Assembly (NCBI GenBank): GCA_937928735.1
Contig: CALFVF010000015.1
Coordinates: 1 to 52,333, forward strand
Direction of reading: 5' to 3'
Length of the DNA stretch: 52,333 nt
Source of the DNA: an uncultured Verrucomicrobiales bacterium
GTDB lineage: Bacteria; Verrucomicrobiota; Verrucomicrobiia; Verrucomicrobiales; Akkermansiaceae
Numbering within the stretch: position 1 is the first letter of the stretch; each line of letters begins with the position of its first letter. Made by a program: the position numbers and the translations under genes. The notes under the pieces are model-generated. The model was not told where the DNA came from, searched no databases, and saw nothing but the letters and a program-made list of their open reading frames with translations. Shown one piece after another: positions 1 to 8,428 of the stretch.

Positions 1-1
1 T

Positions 2-1213
2 GCCAAGAATCATGACCCTGTGATGATTGTTTCTGCAGAGGGCTGCTGGCTCACAGATGCAGAGGGGCAGACTTATCTAGATGGGAATTCTTCGATCTGG
101 ACCAATATCCATGGACATAATCACCCGCGTCTGAATCAAGCTATGAGTGCGCAGCTCAGTAAAGTCGCCCACACATCCTATCTCGGTTATGCGCACCCAC
201 TCGCCAGTGAGCTAGCAGGGAGGCTCTGTAGCTACTTCGAGACTCTGAGTCGGGTCTTTTACTCCGATGATGGTTCTACGGCGATCGAGTGCGCGCTAAA
301 GATGGCGATTCAGTACCGTATCCAAACGGGAGAGCCCGCGAGAGTCGAGTTCATTGCCTTTGAGGGCGCTTATCACGGAGATACCATGGGTGCGGCCTCT
401 CTGGGAGGGGTGAGTGCGTTTTTTGAGCGGTTTCGCCAGTTTGGAATTACCGTGCATTTTGTCCAAACCATGGAGCAGGTGAGAGACTTACCTGCTAATA
501 CAGTGCAGAAAATAGCAGGGGTCATTATTGAGCCCGTGATACAGGGGGTGAATCAGATGACTCCATGGCCTGTAGGTATGCTCAGAGAGCTGAGAACATG
601 GACGCAGCAGCACGGAGTTCATCTCATTCTCGATGAGGTGATGACTGGCTTTGGCAGAACAGGCACGATGTTCGCCTGCCAGCAAGAAGAGGTCGAGCCA
701 GACTTCCTCTGTCTGGCCAAAGGCCTCACAGCAGGCTACCTACCGATGGCTGCCACCTTGACCACCGAGGTAATTTACAGCGCATTTCTCGGTGATGCTG
801 ACAAGGCCTTTTACTATGGCCATAGCTACACTGCCAATCCACTAGGCTGCGCTGTGGCACTAGAGAGTCTGCGTGTTTTTGAGCGAGAGCAGACACTGGC
901 GAAACTCCCCGAGAAGGTCGAATTACTCAGCGAGTTACTCGCAGCCCTCAGTGAGCGAGTGCCCCAGATCTGGCAGATTCGCCAAGTGGGACTCATTGCA
1001 GGCATTGAGCTGCGCCAGAGCAGTGGAGAGTCCTATGATCCAGCGGAGCGAATGGGTGAGCGAGTCTGCGCAGCTGCTAGGCAGCACGGCCTGCTGACCC
1101 GGCCGATACTCGACACCATTGTCTTTATGCCGCCCTTAGCGATCAGCGTGGATGAGATTCGCCAAGGTGTAGAGAGCTTAGAATCTGGATTAAGGGTACT
1201 TCCGGTAACCTAA
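2..1213 (+). CDS. bioA: Adenosylmethionine-8-amino-7-oxononanoate aminotransferase, 5' end outside the window
   Basis: PLP-dependent class III aminotransferase that converts 8-amino-7-oxononanoate to 7,8-diaminononanoate in biotin synthesis, using S-adenosylmethionine as amino donor. The frame is open from base 2, and the residues before the first possible start (GTG at 20) already match the family, so the true start lies upstream. Numbering from that GTG, the GSSIW-like substrate segment NSSIW is at residues 23-27, the cofactor aspartate in LILDEVMTGFGRTG is D205, and the Schiff-base lysine in LAKGLTAGYLP is K234. The HSYTANPLGCAVALESL and LTRP segments are typical of BioA rather than other class III enzymes. 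The C-terminal two thirds is intact. No other biotin gene is visible, so any bio operon lies to the left. Confidence 0.9.
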   Translation, partial: AKNHDPVMIVSAEGCWLTDAEGQTYLDGNSSIWTNIHGHNHPRLNQAMSAQLSKVAHTSYLGYAHPLASELAGRLCSYFETLSRVFYSDDGSTAIECALKMAIQYRIQTGEPARVEFIAFEGAYHGDTMGAASLGGVSAFFERFRQFGITVHFVQTMEQVRDLPANTVQKIAGVIIEPVIQGVNQMTPWPVGMLRELRTWTQQHGVHLILDEVMTGFGRTGTMFACQQEEVEPDFLCLAKGLTAGYLPMAATLTTEVIYSAFLGDADKAFYYGHSYTANPLGCAVALESLRVFEREQTLAKLPEKVELLSELLAALSERVPQIWQIRQVGLIAGIELRQSSGESYDPAERMGERVCAAARQHGLLTRPILDTIVFMPPLAISVDEIRQGVESLESGLRVLPVT

Positions 1214-1247
1214 AATAAGGTTTTGGGCTAAAATCCTGATTGTGCGG

Positions 1248-1276
1248 TTGACAGAAAAGGCTCAGGTCGCTAATTC
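1248..1276 (+). promoter_or_regulatory. Candidate sigma70-type promoter upstream of tRNA-Cys
   Basis: A perfect TTGACA (1248-1253) is followed after 17 bases by TAATTC (1271-1276). The -35 is exact but the -10 is poor. It lies about 85 bases before the tRNA, in the short gap after bioA. This is a sequence match only; there is no other support. Confidence 0.3.
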
Positions 1277-1360
1277 ATCCACCTGCCTCGCTCCAACAGC
1301 AAGGCAGAGCAGTGATTTAGCAGAAATCACGAGAGAGTGACAAAATAGTAACGATACGAG

Positions 1361-1434
1361 GGCGCGGTAGCCAAGTGGCCTAAGGCATCGGTTTGCAAAA
1401 CCGACATTCGTGGGTTCGAATCCCACCCGCGCCT
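1361..1434 (+). tRNA. tRNA-Cys (anticodon GCA)
   Basis: Full cloverleaf. The acceptor stem is GGCGCGG/CCGCGCC, the anticodon stem TCGGT/ACCGA closes loop TTGCAAA with anticodon GCA at 1395-1397, and the T arm is GTGGG-TTCGAAT-CCCAC. The discriminator base is T (U73), as expected for cysteine tRNAs. CCA is encoded at 1435-1437. The gene stands alone between bioA and a gene on the opposite strand. Confidence 0.97.
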
Positions 1435-1498
1435 CCATCGTTTTAGCCAGTTTGAGGTAAATAAACGTAAAATAACGGGGTCTTTGAGTAAAATAATT

Positions 1499-2572
1499 TT
1501 AGTTGGATTTCTTTTTTGCTGTACGAATTAACACGACCGAATCACGCAGTTGGTCAATGAGGTCTGGTTTTGAGAGTCCTTGGTAGGGGTTTTGCTCGGG
1601 TTCAGAGAATCCTTTGAGGAGATTAAGTTTTTCCTTAAATTCAACGACCTTTAGTCCATAGGTGACATTGTCGAGAGTATCTACACCAGAAATTAAAATT
1701 CCACTTAGTAAACCACCATTAGTAAGAATAACCCCTCCAGAGTTGCCGCCAGCGGAGGGAATAGAAACTTGCATTGTAGTTTGCTTATTTTTGAAACCAG
1801 TAAGGCTGGAAATTTCACCCTCAGTATGTTTCAACTCAGTACCTAAAGTGCCTACTTTCGGATATCCCAGAGTAAATACTTTTTCACCGACTCTTAGTCT
1901 GTCATCAAACTGAAATGACACACCTTCGTGGAAGGCTGGATCTTCAGGTTGGAGACGTAATACAGCAAAATCTATTTTTTCGTCTACGAGGAGTGCATCT
2001 GCTTGGTATACCTTGCCTTTGTAATCATATGCAATTAGTTCAGCATCTTCTATTACATGTTCGCAGGTAAGGATATAGCCACCACGTATTACAGTACCCG
2101 TTCCAGTATATATATCATATTGGTTTTCAGGCTCTTGATTCTCAGGTGTTTTTTCTGTAGACGTTTCGTTTGGTGCCGAAGCTCTTCTGATAATTGTGAA
2201 GGTGCCGCTTTGGGAACCGAGGGCGTTTGAGTGAGAGTAAACGCCTGAGCTTGGTGTGTGGAAGATCATCTCGTGAGATATACTTACTCCAGCGACACTG
2301 TCGTTCGCGAGAATGTGGCCGACATTGTCATTCTTTTTTACAAAAGAATAGGTTCCCCAAGAGTCTTGCACCTCTCCAGAAACTCTTTTGAGCTGGTATG
2401 ATTCTTTTCTGGAAGAGAAGAGAAAGTTGCCATTCTTGGCGAATACTCCAGTTCCAGTGGTTATTTCAAAATCGAAGACAAGTCCCTCAATCTTGTCAGG
2501 GCAGTTTGAGTGTGCCTGAGACAGGCTGGAAATAATCAAAAAACAAATAGAATATAAGGATTTCAGATTCAT
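1499..2572 (-). CDS. Secreted trypsin-like serine protease (S1/HtrA-type catalytic domain)
   Basis: A 357-residue protein with a signal peptide (about residues 1-21, ending LSQAHS). Residues 25-130 are an unrecognised N-terminal region. A chymotrypsin-fold protease domain follows, with a readable catalytic triad: H172 in ILTCEHVIEDA, D201 in DEKIDFAVLRL and S278 in SAGGNSGG. The family cleaves peptides in the periplasm or outside the cell. No PDZ domain is visible, so this is not a complete DegP/HtrA. It may be a stand-alone secreted protease; the substrate is unknown. The gene is transcribed toward the tRNA and is AT-richer than bioA. Cysteine next to the catalytic histidine (CEHV) replaces the usual alanine of TAAHC, which is tolerated in trypsin_2 proteins. 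Confidence 0.8.
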   Translation of the reverse strand: MNLKSLYSICFLIISSLSQAHSNCPDKIEGLVFDFEITTGTGVFAKNGNFLFSSRKESYQLKRVSGEVQDSWGTYSFVKKNDNVGHILANDSVAGVSISHEMIFHTPSSGVYSHSNALGSQSGTFTIIRRASAPNETSTEKTPENQEPENQYDIYTGTGTVIRGGYILTCEHVIEDAELIAYDYKGKVYQADALLVDEKIDFAVLRLQPEDPAFHEGVSFQFDDRLRVGEKVFTLGYPKVGTLGTELKHTEGEISSLTGFKNKQTTMQVSIPSAGGNSGGVILTNGGLLSGILISGVDTLDNVTYGLKVVEFKEKLNLLKGFSEPEQNPYQGLSKPDLIDQLRDSVVLIRTAKKKSN

Positions 2573-2621
2573 AGCTTCTTCTAAGAGTATGAATACGAAC
2601 TACTTGTTTGGCTAGCAAAGA

Positions 2622-2954
2622 CTAACCAGCCGTGTACGCTGTGACCTCGCGCCAGATCCAGGCGCTGATGGCTAGGGTGGCGAGTGTTAGGAGGACGAAG
2701 AGGAGGGCGCTGCGTGCTTGGTGGCGGTGCTCGTTTTTGAGCTGGCCGCGGGAGAGGTGGTCAAAAAAATCGCGCTCCCGATGGATTTCTTGGAGCTCGT
2801 CGGGTGCGGGCATCGTGGTGAGCTCTTCCTCACGCTGACGCTGGAGTTTTTCGGGAGCTTCGTGGATGAGTTTTTCGAGCTCTTTGATTTGCGCGCGGAT
2901 TTCCTGTTTTCTGGAGTCCAGCTCGCTGAGGCCTATGTCGGGCTGTTTGGGCAT
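2622..2954 (-). CDS. Small coiled-coil protein with C-terminal membrane anchor
   Basis: A 110-residue protein of unknown function. Residues about 10-75 are strongly charged and heptad-like (runs of E, K, Q and R), predicting a coiled coil. One hydrophobic segment (about 83-103, ALLFVLLTLATLAISAWIW) lies almost at the C-terminus, so it looks tail-anchored with the coiled coil in the cytoplasm. It follows the other coiled-coil gene by 4 bases and has the same layout, so the two are probably co-transcribed and may form one membrane-linked assembly. No family is recognised. Confidence 0.65.
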   Translation of the reverse strand: MPKQPDIGLSELDSRKQEIRAQIKELEKLIHEAPEKLQRQREEELTTMPAPDELQEIHRERDFFDHLSRGQLKNEHRHQARSALLFVLLTLATLAISAWIWREVTAYTAG

Positions 2955-2958
2955 TCTT

Positions 2959-3588
2959 TTATTTTGCCATGAGTAAGATCAAGGCAATTGCTCCCGCTAG
3001 GATGAGAGGTAAGTTAAAGGCGAGTCCGTTTTTGAAGTTCGCTGAGAATTGGCTACTCATTGGACTATTTACACGCGTTTTCTTAGGGGTTGACCCTAGT
3101 AGGCTTACGCGGTTAGTGCTGCTGAAGTGCTCCATGGCTTGCTCGTATTCGTCTTCTGCGAGGTCGAGTGTGGAGATGGCTTTGCCGAGGTCTGTGCGGA
3201 GTGTGTCTCTGGTCCAAGATTCGGGATTGAGCGCTTCGATATTCTGTAGGTGCTCCGCGAAGCAGGCGCGTGTCTGCTCGAAGTCTTCCATTTCCTGGCG
3301 CATCTCAAAGAGCTCTCGGTCAATTGTGGTGAGGGCTGTTTTGAGTTTTTCGTTAATTTCGACCTGACCGTGGAGGAATTCATCACGGCGTTCGTTGAGT
3401 TCTTCGAGCTCGCGTTTTTGGCGCTCGAGTGCTTCTTGCTGCTGCTGGAGGCTTTCGAGTTGTTGCTGGGCTGCGACTAATTTGCCCTCGAAGTCATCAG
3501 AGATAGCAGTGCTGGGGTCGGTGGGGATTTCAAGTTGCGTTTCGCGAACATTGAGGCGTTGCTTGTGTTCTTGAGTGAGTCGAGACAT
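2959..3588 (-). CDS. Coiled-coil protein with C-terminal membrane anchor
   Basis: A 209-residue protein of unknown function. Residues about 28-155 are a long charged coiled coil, rich in Q/E (QQQLESLQQQQEALERQKRE) and then in E/L heptads. A short linker of about 30 residues leads to a single C-terminal hydrophobic segment (about 188-207, AFNLPLILAGAIALILLMA), with one lysine after it. The architecture is tail-anchored. It is the first gene of a two-gene unit with the next coiled-coil gene. The length and the C-terminal anchor recall phage-shock or septal scaffold proteins, but no sequence motif supports a specific name. Confidence 0.65.
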   Translation of the reverse strand: MSRLTQEHKQRLNVRETQLEIPTDPSTAISDDFEGKLVAAQQQLESLQQQQEALERQKRELEELNERRDEFLHGQVEINEKLKTALTTIDRELFEMRQEMEDFEQTRACFAEHLQNIEALNPESWTRDTLRTDLGKAISTLDLAEDEYEQAMEHFSSTNRVSLLGSTPKKTRVNSPMSSQFSANFKNGLAFNLPLILAGAIALILLMAK

Positions 3589-3943
3589 AAAAGTTATGGT
3601 AAAGTAGCTTACTTTTAGTAGCAGGTTGGTGGGGGCGTTGACCAGAAAATTATTTAATTTGTCTTTACTTCTTAGTTGTTTGTCTATGAGGCGGTTTTGG
3701 TGTGCGTGTTTTAGAGAGCTTTTCTACTAATTTTTTGAGATGGTGGAATGCTGAGATGAGTAGATGTTTTTATGGTATTTATTAAAATGATGTGAGTATC
3801 AGTTAGTTATTGAGGAGGTGGGGAGTCTTTTTTGGTGGTAGGGGTGAAAATTTACAGTGTGTTTTATTCGACTAAGTTTGCTAGTTTGAGGAATTCTTCC
3901 CTGCGGGCTTGCAAACTGGAAAGAGCTATTTTAAGTGTGAATT
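3589..3943. other. Divergent intergenic region, 355 bp
   Basis: AT-rich region between the start of the coiled-coil pair (minus) and the start of the M29 peptidase (plus), so it should hold both promoters. No clear -35/-10 pair stands out. The only structure seen is a 7-bp inverted repeat, AGTTTGC and GCAAACT, separated by about 29 bases just before the peptidase. No gene is visible in it. Confidence 0.5.
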
Positions 3944-5137
3944 ATGCTCGCGAAACCAAGTTACCTAGCACCAGAGATTTTGCTCCATCCAGAAAACCGA
4001 ATTTTCCCAGAATTTTCACTCACTCGTTTGTTGAGTACAGTATTTGAGCCGACAGAGGGCTGTAGGGTTTGTTTGCTAACAGATTTTGATGATCCTCAAG
4101 CGATGATGAAGAACTTCCAGTTTAGAGAGGAAGAAGGATTCGCGGTGCAGAAGAAGGCATATGAGGAGTTTTACCAGCCTCTACAGGAAGGTGTGATGAA
4201 GGAGTTGGGGATGACTGGTGGTGAGATGTTTGCCTACTATTCGACGCATGGTTCTAACTTGGATATGAAAGATGAGGTTTTCGATACTGAGGGGAATCAG
4301 CTTTCTCTAGATCGTGATATCTATTCAAAATACGATATTGTTCTCTGTGTGGGTGACTGGAGTGCGACGGCTCCTCTTACCGCGAAGTGTAAGGAGTTTG
4401 GCTTCCGTGGGGCGACTATGCACGGCATGAATGATGTGATTTTGAGCTCTGGTCTTGCGGTGAATTATGACGAGGTGTCTGCGGATGCCGAGAAGGTGCG
4501 CTTGGCTATGGATAAGGCGGATGAGATTGAGATTGATTTTGCCCTTGAGGATGGGCGTGTGCTGACAGCTTGGTTAGGCTTAGATGCTCAGAATGCCCAG
4601 AAATCCCATGGTCTCTGTAAAGGCCTAGAGCCAGATGTGGCGAACTTGCCTGCGGGTGAGGTGTATTTTGTTCCTGTGGATGCTCGTGGTGAGTTTCCTA
4701 TGAAATATGAGGACGGGACTCTGGGGGTTCTAGATGTGGAGAACCGCAATATTATTCGCTCGACTCTCATTGAGGGGAATCAGGAGACGATTGACGCGCA
4801 TAATGCTCGTTTAGCGGATGACCCTATGACGGGTACTCTTGGTGAACTAGGCTTTGGCACTCAGGTGCTCCCTGTTTCTGGTGCCGACATTCAGGATGAG
4901 AAGGTTCTTGGGACTTGTCACTTAGCGACTGGGCGTGATGATCATCTCGGTGGCGATATTATTCCTGATATGTTTAAGAAGCACGAGAATAGCACGCACG
5001 ATGATATTCTCTTTGCGCCGCATAAGACACCGAACTTTAATATCCGTGAGGTTCGCATGAAGCGAGGAGATCAGAGGGAAGTGATTATTGAGAACTTCCG
5101 TCCTAGTGAGTATATTATTGATGCTCTGAGCCAGTAA
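3944..5137 (+). CDS. M29-family metalloaminopeptidase (AmpS/AmpT-like)
   Basis: A 397-residue cytoplasmic protein related to the thermophilic aminopeptidases AmpS/AmpT, which use two metal ions to remove N-terminal residues. The likely metal ligands are in place and in family order: E239 (NLPAGEV), E301 (LGELGFGT), H326 (GTCHLATG), then H352 and D354 in THDD. H334 in RDDHLGG lies in the conserved glycine-rich loop. The N-terminal 100 residues diverge, and the usual GDRVLI start segment is replaced by EGCRVCLLTDFDDPQAM. Some relatives of this fold are ring-cleaving dioxygenases (NicX type), so peptidase activity is an inference. ATG at 3944 is chosen because homologous text begins soon after it. 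No strong ribosome-binding site is seen. Confidence 0.72.
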   Translation: MLAKPSYLAPEILLHPENRIFPEFSLTRLLSTVFEPTEGCRVCLLTDFDDPQAMMKNFQFREEEGFAVQKKAYEEFYQPLQEGVMKELGMTGGEMFAYYSTHGSNLDMKDEVFDTEGNQLSLDRDIYSKYDIVLCVGDWSATAPLTAKCKEFGFRGATMHGMNDVILSSGLAVNYDEVSADAEKVRLAMDKADEIEIDFALEDGRVLTAWLGLDAQNAQKSHGLCKGLEPDVANLPAGEVYFVPVDARGEFPMKYEDGTLGVLDVENRNIIRSTLIEGNQETIDAHNARLADDPMTGTLGELGFGTQVLPVSGADIQDEKVLGTCHLATGRDDHLGGDIIPDMFKKHENSTHDDILFAPHKTPNFNIREVRMKRGDQREVIIENFRPSEYIIDALSQ

Positions 5138-5158
5138 GGTGAAGAGCGTTGATTCGAG

Positions 5159-5184
5159 TCCAGTAGTGCTGCGGTGCTACTGGA
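5159..5184 (+). terminator. Hairpin after the M29 peptidase gene
   Basis: TCCAGTAG (5159-5166) pairs perfectly with CTACTGGA (5177-5184) around a 10-base loop, 22 bases after the stop codon. There is no T-run after it, so it may be an mRNA 3'-end structure rather than a full Rho-independent terminator. Confidence 0.4.
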
Positions 5185-5200
5185 GACAATATTAGGGTGT

Positions 5201-5238
5201 CATGATTCTGTGATATTTTTCTGTGACATGATTCTGTG
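5201..5238 (+). repeat. Two 12-bp direct repeats, 26-bp period
   Basis: CATGATTCTGTG occurs at 5201-5212 and again at 5227-5238, exactly 26 bases apart, about 120 bases before the Dabb gene. The spacing is near two and a half helical turns. It could be a tandem regulator site or a chance duplication. Confidence 0.4.
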
Positions 5239-5354
5239 GCGCGAAAGATGGATACTCAGACTGTGTAAGCTTCCAGAAATTGGAAACTCTACGCGCGATT
5301 TAGAGTTTGGTTTTACGTCTTGCTGTGTCATTGGCGGCTGCTAGTCTCTTGGGC

Positions 5355-5654
5355 ATGCAGCATCACGTTTATTTTACCCTGAAGGATGAGTTTCGGAACG
5401 ATGAAGGGCGAGCTCGCTTTGAGAAAGCGCTCGATTTCCTAGCGGGAATTTCCTCCATTGCTAAGGCAGGCTGGGGAGTTCCTGCGGACACTGAGGTGCG
5501 TCCTGTCTCTGATCGCGCCTGGGACTATGCGATTTATTTCAGCTTTGACTCGATAGAAGATCATGATGCGTATCAGGTGGATCCTGATCACGTAAAGTTT
5601 GTGGAGGAGAATAAAGAGCTCTGGGAGTCACTGGCTGTGCGTGATGTTACATAG
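5355..5654 (+). CDS. Dabb (stress-responsive alpha/beta-barrel) domain protein
   Basis: A 99-residue small dimeric ferredoxin-like barrel protein. The start is placed at ATG 5355 because MQHHVYFTLK matches the beginning of the Dabb domain (usually M-x-H-x-V-x-F); the frame is open 48 bases further up but that stretch looks untranslated. The core is readable: ARFEKALDFLAGI helix, WDYAIYFSFDSIEDHDAYQ strand and helix, and the closing DPDHVKFVEEN. Family members include plant stress proteins and small enzymes or ligand-binding proteins. The exact role here cannot be told. It appears to be monocistronic. Confidence 0.75.
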   Translation: MQHHVYFTLKDEFRNDEGRARFEKALDFLAGISSIAKAGWGVPADTEVRPVSDRAWDYAIYFSFDSIEDHDAYQVDPDHVKFVEENKELWESLAVRDVT

Positions 5655-5873
5655 ACTTATTTAGGGGGTCTTTATTTTTTCTCAAAGTAGGTGACCAGAG
5701 GTGCTTTTTTTGGGGGAGGTGTTCCTGTGGTATTTGTGACGAGGCAGTGTGATTGTTATTTACCGTAGGTGTAGGCGTCATTGGATAAGTTTTGCCGCGA
5801 TCTCGCACTTAATTTCTTCTTCGCGCTTTTTACCAGATTGTTTTCTCCATGGGTATTAGGCATACTCTTTCTT

Positions 5874-6503
5874 ATGAAAGAGGAGGAGCCAGAGATTGTA
5901 GCAGAGCAGAAAAGTGGCGAAGAGGCAGCACCTTCTGGGGTGAATCGGTCTGTTAGAATGGCAAATATGACAGAAGACTTGAAGAAACAGGAAGGTAGCA
6001 TCATGAAGTCACTGAGGTCTTTGATGTTTTTTGGGGCTGTATTAGTGCTATTGTACTGGATGAATCAGCAAGGGCTTCTGGGGTTTCTCAATAATATTGG
6101 TGAGAAATTACAGGTCGAGAAATCACAGCTCGAGGAGTCCCAGGGTGCTGAAGGAGAGTTGTCGGAGTTTGAGCCTCTGGTAGATATGCCAGAGGTGCTG
6201 GGTCCGTACTTAATAGAAGTTCAAAAAGGCATGGAGCGGTGGCGCCTAGAGGCTGACTTGGAAGATGAGGTTCGAATCCAGAGACTGCGCCATAGTGATG
6301 ATTTTCAGAAGCTATTGGTAGAGTATGAGCGTGTTGGTGGGGCTGGATTGTCTTATCAGACGATGGTGTTAGAGAGAGATGAGTTCGCACGGTTTGTCTA
6401 TTTTGATAGAGAGAATAATGTGCAGGTGGTTGTGTATAGCCCGGCGAACCAGCGTGCTGTGCAGGGAGGGGAGCTTAGAGATGAGAATGCAAACTCAGAT
6501 TGA
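5874..6503 (+). CDS. Unknown single-span membrane protein
   Basis: A 209-residue protein of unknown function. The start is placed at ATG 5874 (MKEEEPEIVAEQ), because the upstream in-frame extension is hydrophobic and poorly placed; an alternative is ATG 5967 (MTEDLKK). Residues 1-40 are acidic, one transmembrane segment follows (about 46-68, SLMFFGAVLVLLYWMNQQGLL), and the rest is charged with a probable helical pair around ERWRLEADLEDEVRIQRLR. The stop at 6501-6503 overlaps the start of the xerD-type gene by 23 bases, so the two are probably translated from one message. Confidence 0.55.
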   Translation: MKEEEPEIVAEQKSGEEAAPSGVNRSVRMANMTEDLKKQEGSIMKSLRSLMFFGAVLVLLYWMNQQGLLGFLNNIGEKLQVEKSQLEESQGAEGELSEFEPLVDMPEVLGPYLIEVQKGMERWRLEADLEDEVRIQRLRHSDDFQKLLVEYERVGGAGLSYQTMVLERDEFARFVYFDRENNVQVVVYSPANQRAVQGGELRDENANSD

Positions 6504-7371
6504 AGAATTTATTGTATTTCTTTCGACAGAAAAGGGTCTCTCTGTGGCCTATCAGCTCTCTGTGCGTCAGTCCCTAGAGAGCTTGTATTCTTATTTAGTG
6601 AAGGAGTCTATCGAGTTCGCTGAGATCCGGACTCAAGATCTTGCTGACTTCATTGAGCTGCGGCGCAATCATGGACTGAGTGCCTCGTCATCACGGATTC
6701 TTATCGTGCATTTAAAGTTATTTGTACGCTTTTTAGTGAGCCGATCTTATGTGAAAAAGGATGTTGCTGAGGCATTGCTCACGCCTTCTGTGCAGGGGGC
6801 TCTCCCTGAGATGCTCGATCAGATGAGTGTGAGAAGGTTGTTAGATTCTATCTGTGTGGAAAAGCACCTTGGTAAGCGCGATTTAGCGATACTGGAGCTG
6901 TTTTATGCTTCTGGTTTGAGGCTCTCTGAGCTGGCGAGCTTGCAGCTTAATGAGTTTGATTTTGAAGAGAATTTTGTTCGAGTGAGAGGCAAGGGGAATA
7001 AGACTCGTATTGTGCCGGTGGGGGAGTGTGCGATGAATGCTCTGGAATCCTACCTTAGTGGTGAACGCCCAAGTCTTGTTAAGGCGCATACGTCTTCGGA
7101 AGTCTTTCTTTCCATTCGTGGGCGTGCTTTGAGTTCAGAGCGACTGCGAGCGATAGTGAAGGAGCGCGCACTAGCTGCGGGTATCGAGCATACGATGTAT
7201 CCACATATGTTTCGCCATTCTTTTGCAACGCATTTGTTAGAGAATGGTGCTGATCTTCGAGTGATCCAGGAGATGTTAGGGCATGCTGATATTTCGACGA
7301 CACAAATCTACACGCATGTCGACACGCAGAGAATGAAGAAGGTACATAAGGGGTTCCACCCTCGGGGCTAG
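6481..7371 (+). CDS. xerD: Tyrosine recombinase XerC/XerD family
   Basis: A 296-residue protein with the length and layout of the chromosome-dimer recombinases. The N-terminal SAM-like core-binding domain covers about residues 1-85 (IEEFIVFLSTEKGLSV), and the catalytic domain about 105-290. The catalytic set is present: R in ASGLRLSELASL, K in RGKGNKTRIVP, HxxR in HMFRHSFATHLL, the second histidine in MLGHADISTTQIYTHV and the nucleophilic tyrosine in that same segment. The start is ATG 6481 with AGGGGAG about 6 bases ahead, inside the end of the previous gene. XerC cannot be excluded. No dif-like site was found, and nothing around it looks like an integrated element, so it is taken as the housekeeping enzyme rather than a phage integrase. 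Confidence 0.85.
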   Translation: MRMQTQIEEFIVFLSTEKGLSVAYQLSVRQSLESLYSYLVKESIEFAEIRTQDLADFIELRRNHGLSASSSRILIVHLKLFVRFLVSRSYVKKDVAEALLTPSVQGALPEMLDQMSVRRLLDSICVEKHLGKRDLAILELFYASGLRLSELASLQLNEFDFEENFVRVRGKGNKTRIVPVGECAMNALESYLSGERPSLVKAHTSSEVFLSIRGRALSSERLRAIVKERALAAGIEHTMYPHMFRHSFATHLLENGADLRVIQEMLGHADISTTQIYTHVDTQRMKKVHKGFHPRG

Positions 7372-7428
7372 AATGAATTTGAGTTGAATTGAGCTGACAG
7401 AAGACGCGAGATCCTCTCTTATTCATCT

Positions 7429-8319
7429 ATGACTAAATGTAGTGCAGAGGAATATGCGATAGGTGTCATTGGCGGCAGCGGACTCTATGAGATAGAAGGA
7501 TTTGAGCAAACGGAGCAAAAGTGGGTGGAAACACCTTTTGGTCAGCCCTCTGATGCGCTGATTGGTGGTAGAATACATGGGCGCCAGGTCTGGTTTCTTC
7601 CTCGCCATGGTCGGGGCCACACGCTCTTGCCCCATGAAATTAATCACCGAGCCAATATGTGGGCACTGAAGTCCCTCGGAGTAGAGTGGGTGATTTGTGT
7701 GACAGCTGTGGGTAGTCTCAAAGAAGCCTACGCCCCCCGCGACATAGTCTTACCTGACCAGTACTTTGATCGTACGAGTCAGTATCGTCAGCATACCTTT
7801 TTCGGGGCAGGGATCGCCGCTCATGTCGGCTTTGGCGACCCTGTGAGTGCAGGGCTGCGTGCCATTCTGCATCAAGCGGCTAGTGAGAGTGAGGCGAAGG
7901 TTCATAATGGTGGGACATACGTGAATATGGATGGCCCAGCATTTTCCACGAGAGCGGAAAGTGAGACAAATCGTACCTTAGGCTTTGATGTGATCGGGAT
8001 GACGAACTTACCAGAGGCGAAGCTCGCGCGCGAGGCTGAGATCGCGCTGGCGACACTCTCCATGGTCACAGACTACGACTGCTGGCATGAAGTGGAAGAA
8101 GACGTGACTGTGCAGACAGTGATCGGCCACCTTAAGGCGAATGCTCTCACAGCGAAATCGATTATTCAGAAGGCAGTGGCGATGATTCCCCAGACACCTG
8201 ATTGGCCAGAGCATAGGTCTCTCGAATACGCGATCCTGACGCCTAGAGAACATTGGTCAGAGGAGGTCAAAGAGCGCTTAGCTCCCCTGCTAGCTAGGTT
8301 TCTAGAAAATACGGACTAG
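7429..8319 (+). CDS. mtnP: S-methyl-5'-thioadenosine phosphorylase
   Basis: A 296-residue purine nucleoside phosphorylase-2 family enzyme that splits 5'-methylthioadenosine into adenine and methylthioribose-1-phosphate in methionine salvage. Visible motifs are the N-terminal phosphate loop IGVIGGSGLYEIEGF, the phosphate-binding RHGRGHTLLPHEINHRANMWALK, and the substrate segment NMDGPAFSTRAES followed by DVIGMTNLPEAKLAREAEI. The aspartate in MVTDYDCW, with adjacent residues, is typical of MTA rather than inosine phosphorylases. Start ATG 7429 gives the full N-terminal loop. The gene stands alone between xerD and a secreted-protein pair, with no SAM riboswitch seen before it. Confidence 0.9.
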   Translation: MTKCSAEEYAIGVIGGSGLYEIEGFEQTEQKWVETPFGQPSDALIGGRIHGRQVWFLPRHGRGHTLLPHEINHRANMWALKSLGVEWVICVTAVGSLKEAYAPRDIVLPDQYFDRTSQYRQHTFFGAGIAAHVGFGDPVSAGLRAILHQAASESEAKVHNGGTYVNMDGPAFSTRAESETNRTLGFDVIGMTNLPEAKLAREAEIALATLSMVTDYDCWHEVEEDVTVQTVIGHLKANALTAKSIIQKAVAMIPQTPDWPEHRSLEYAILTPREHWSEEVKERLAPLLARFLENTD

Positions 8320-8428
8320 GGTAATATCGGCTACTGTAGCTCGAATCATTGTTGGTTCGGAATCGTGTGTGGAGAGGGGTGTGAGGAATTTACCTTGCGC
8401 AGTATTGTTATCATGTATATCATAAGTA

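Noticed and set aside
1499..2572. HtrA/DegP homologue
   Set aside because: Only the protease domain is present; there is no PDZ domain, and the unknown N-terminal part does not fit DegP, so a general serine-protease name is used.
6481..7371. Phage or island integrase
   Set aside because: Length and layout match housekeeping XerC/D; no tRNA-proximal att site, no other phage genes and no base-composition change are seen nearby.
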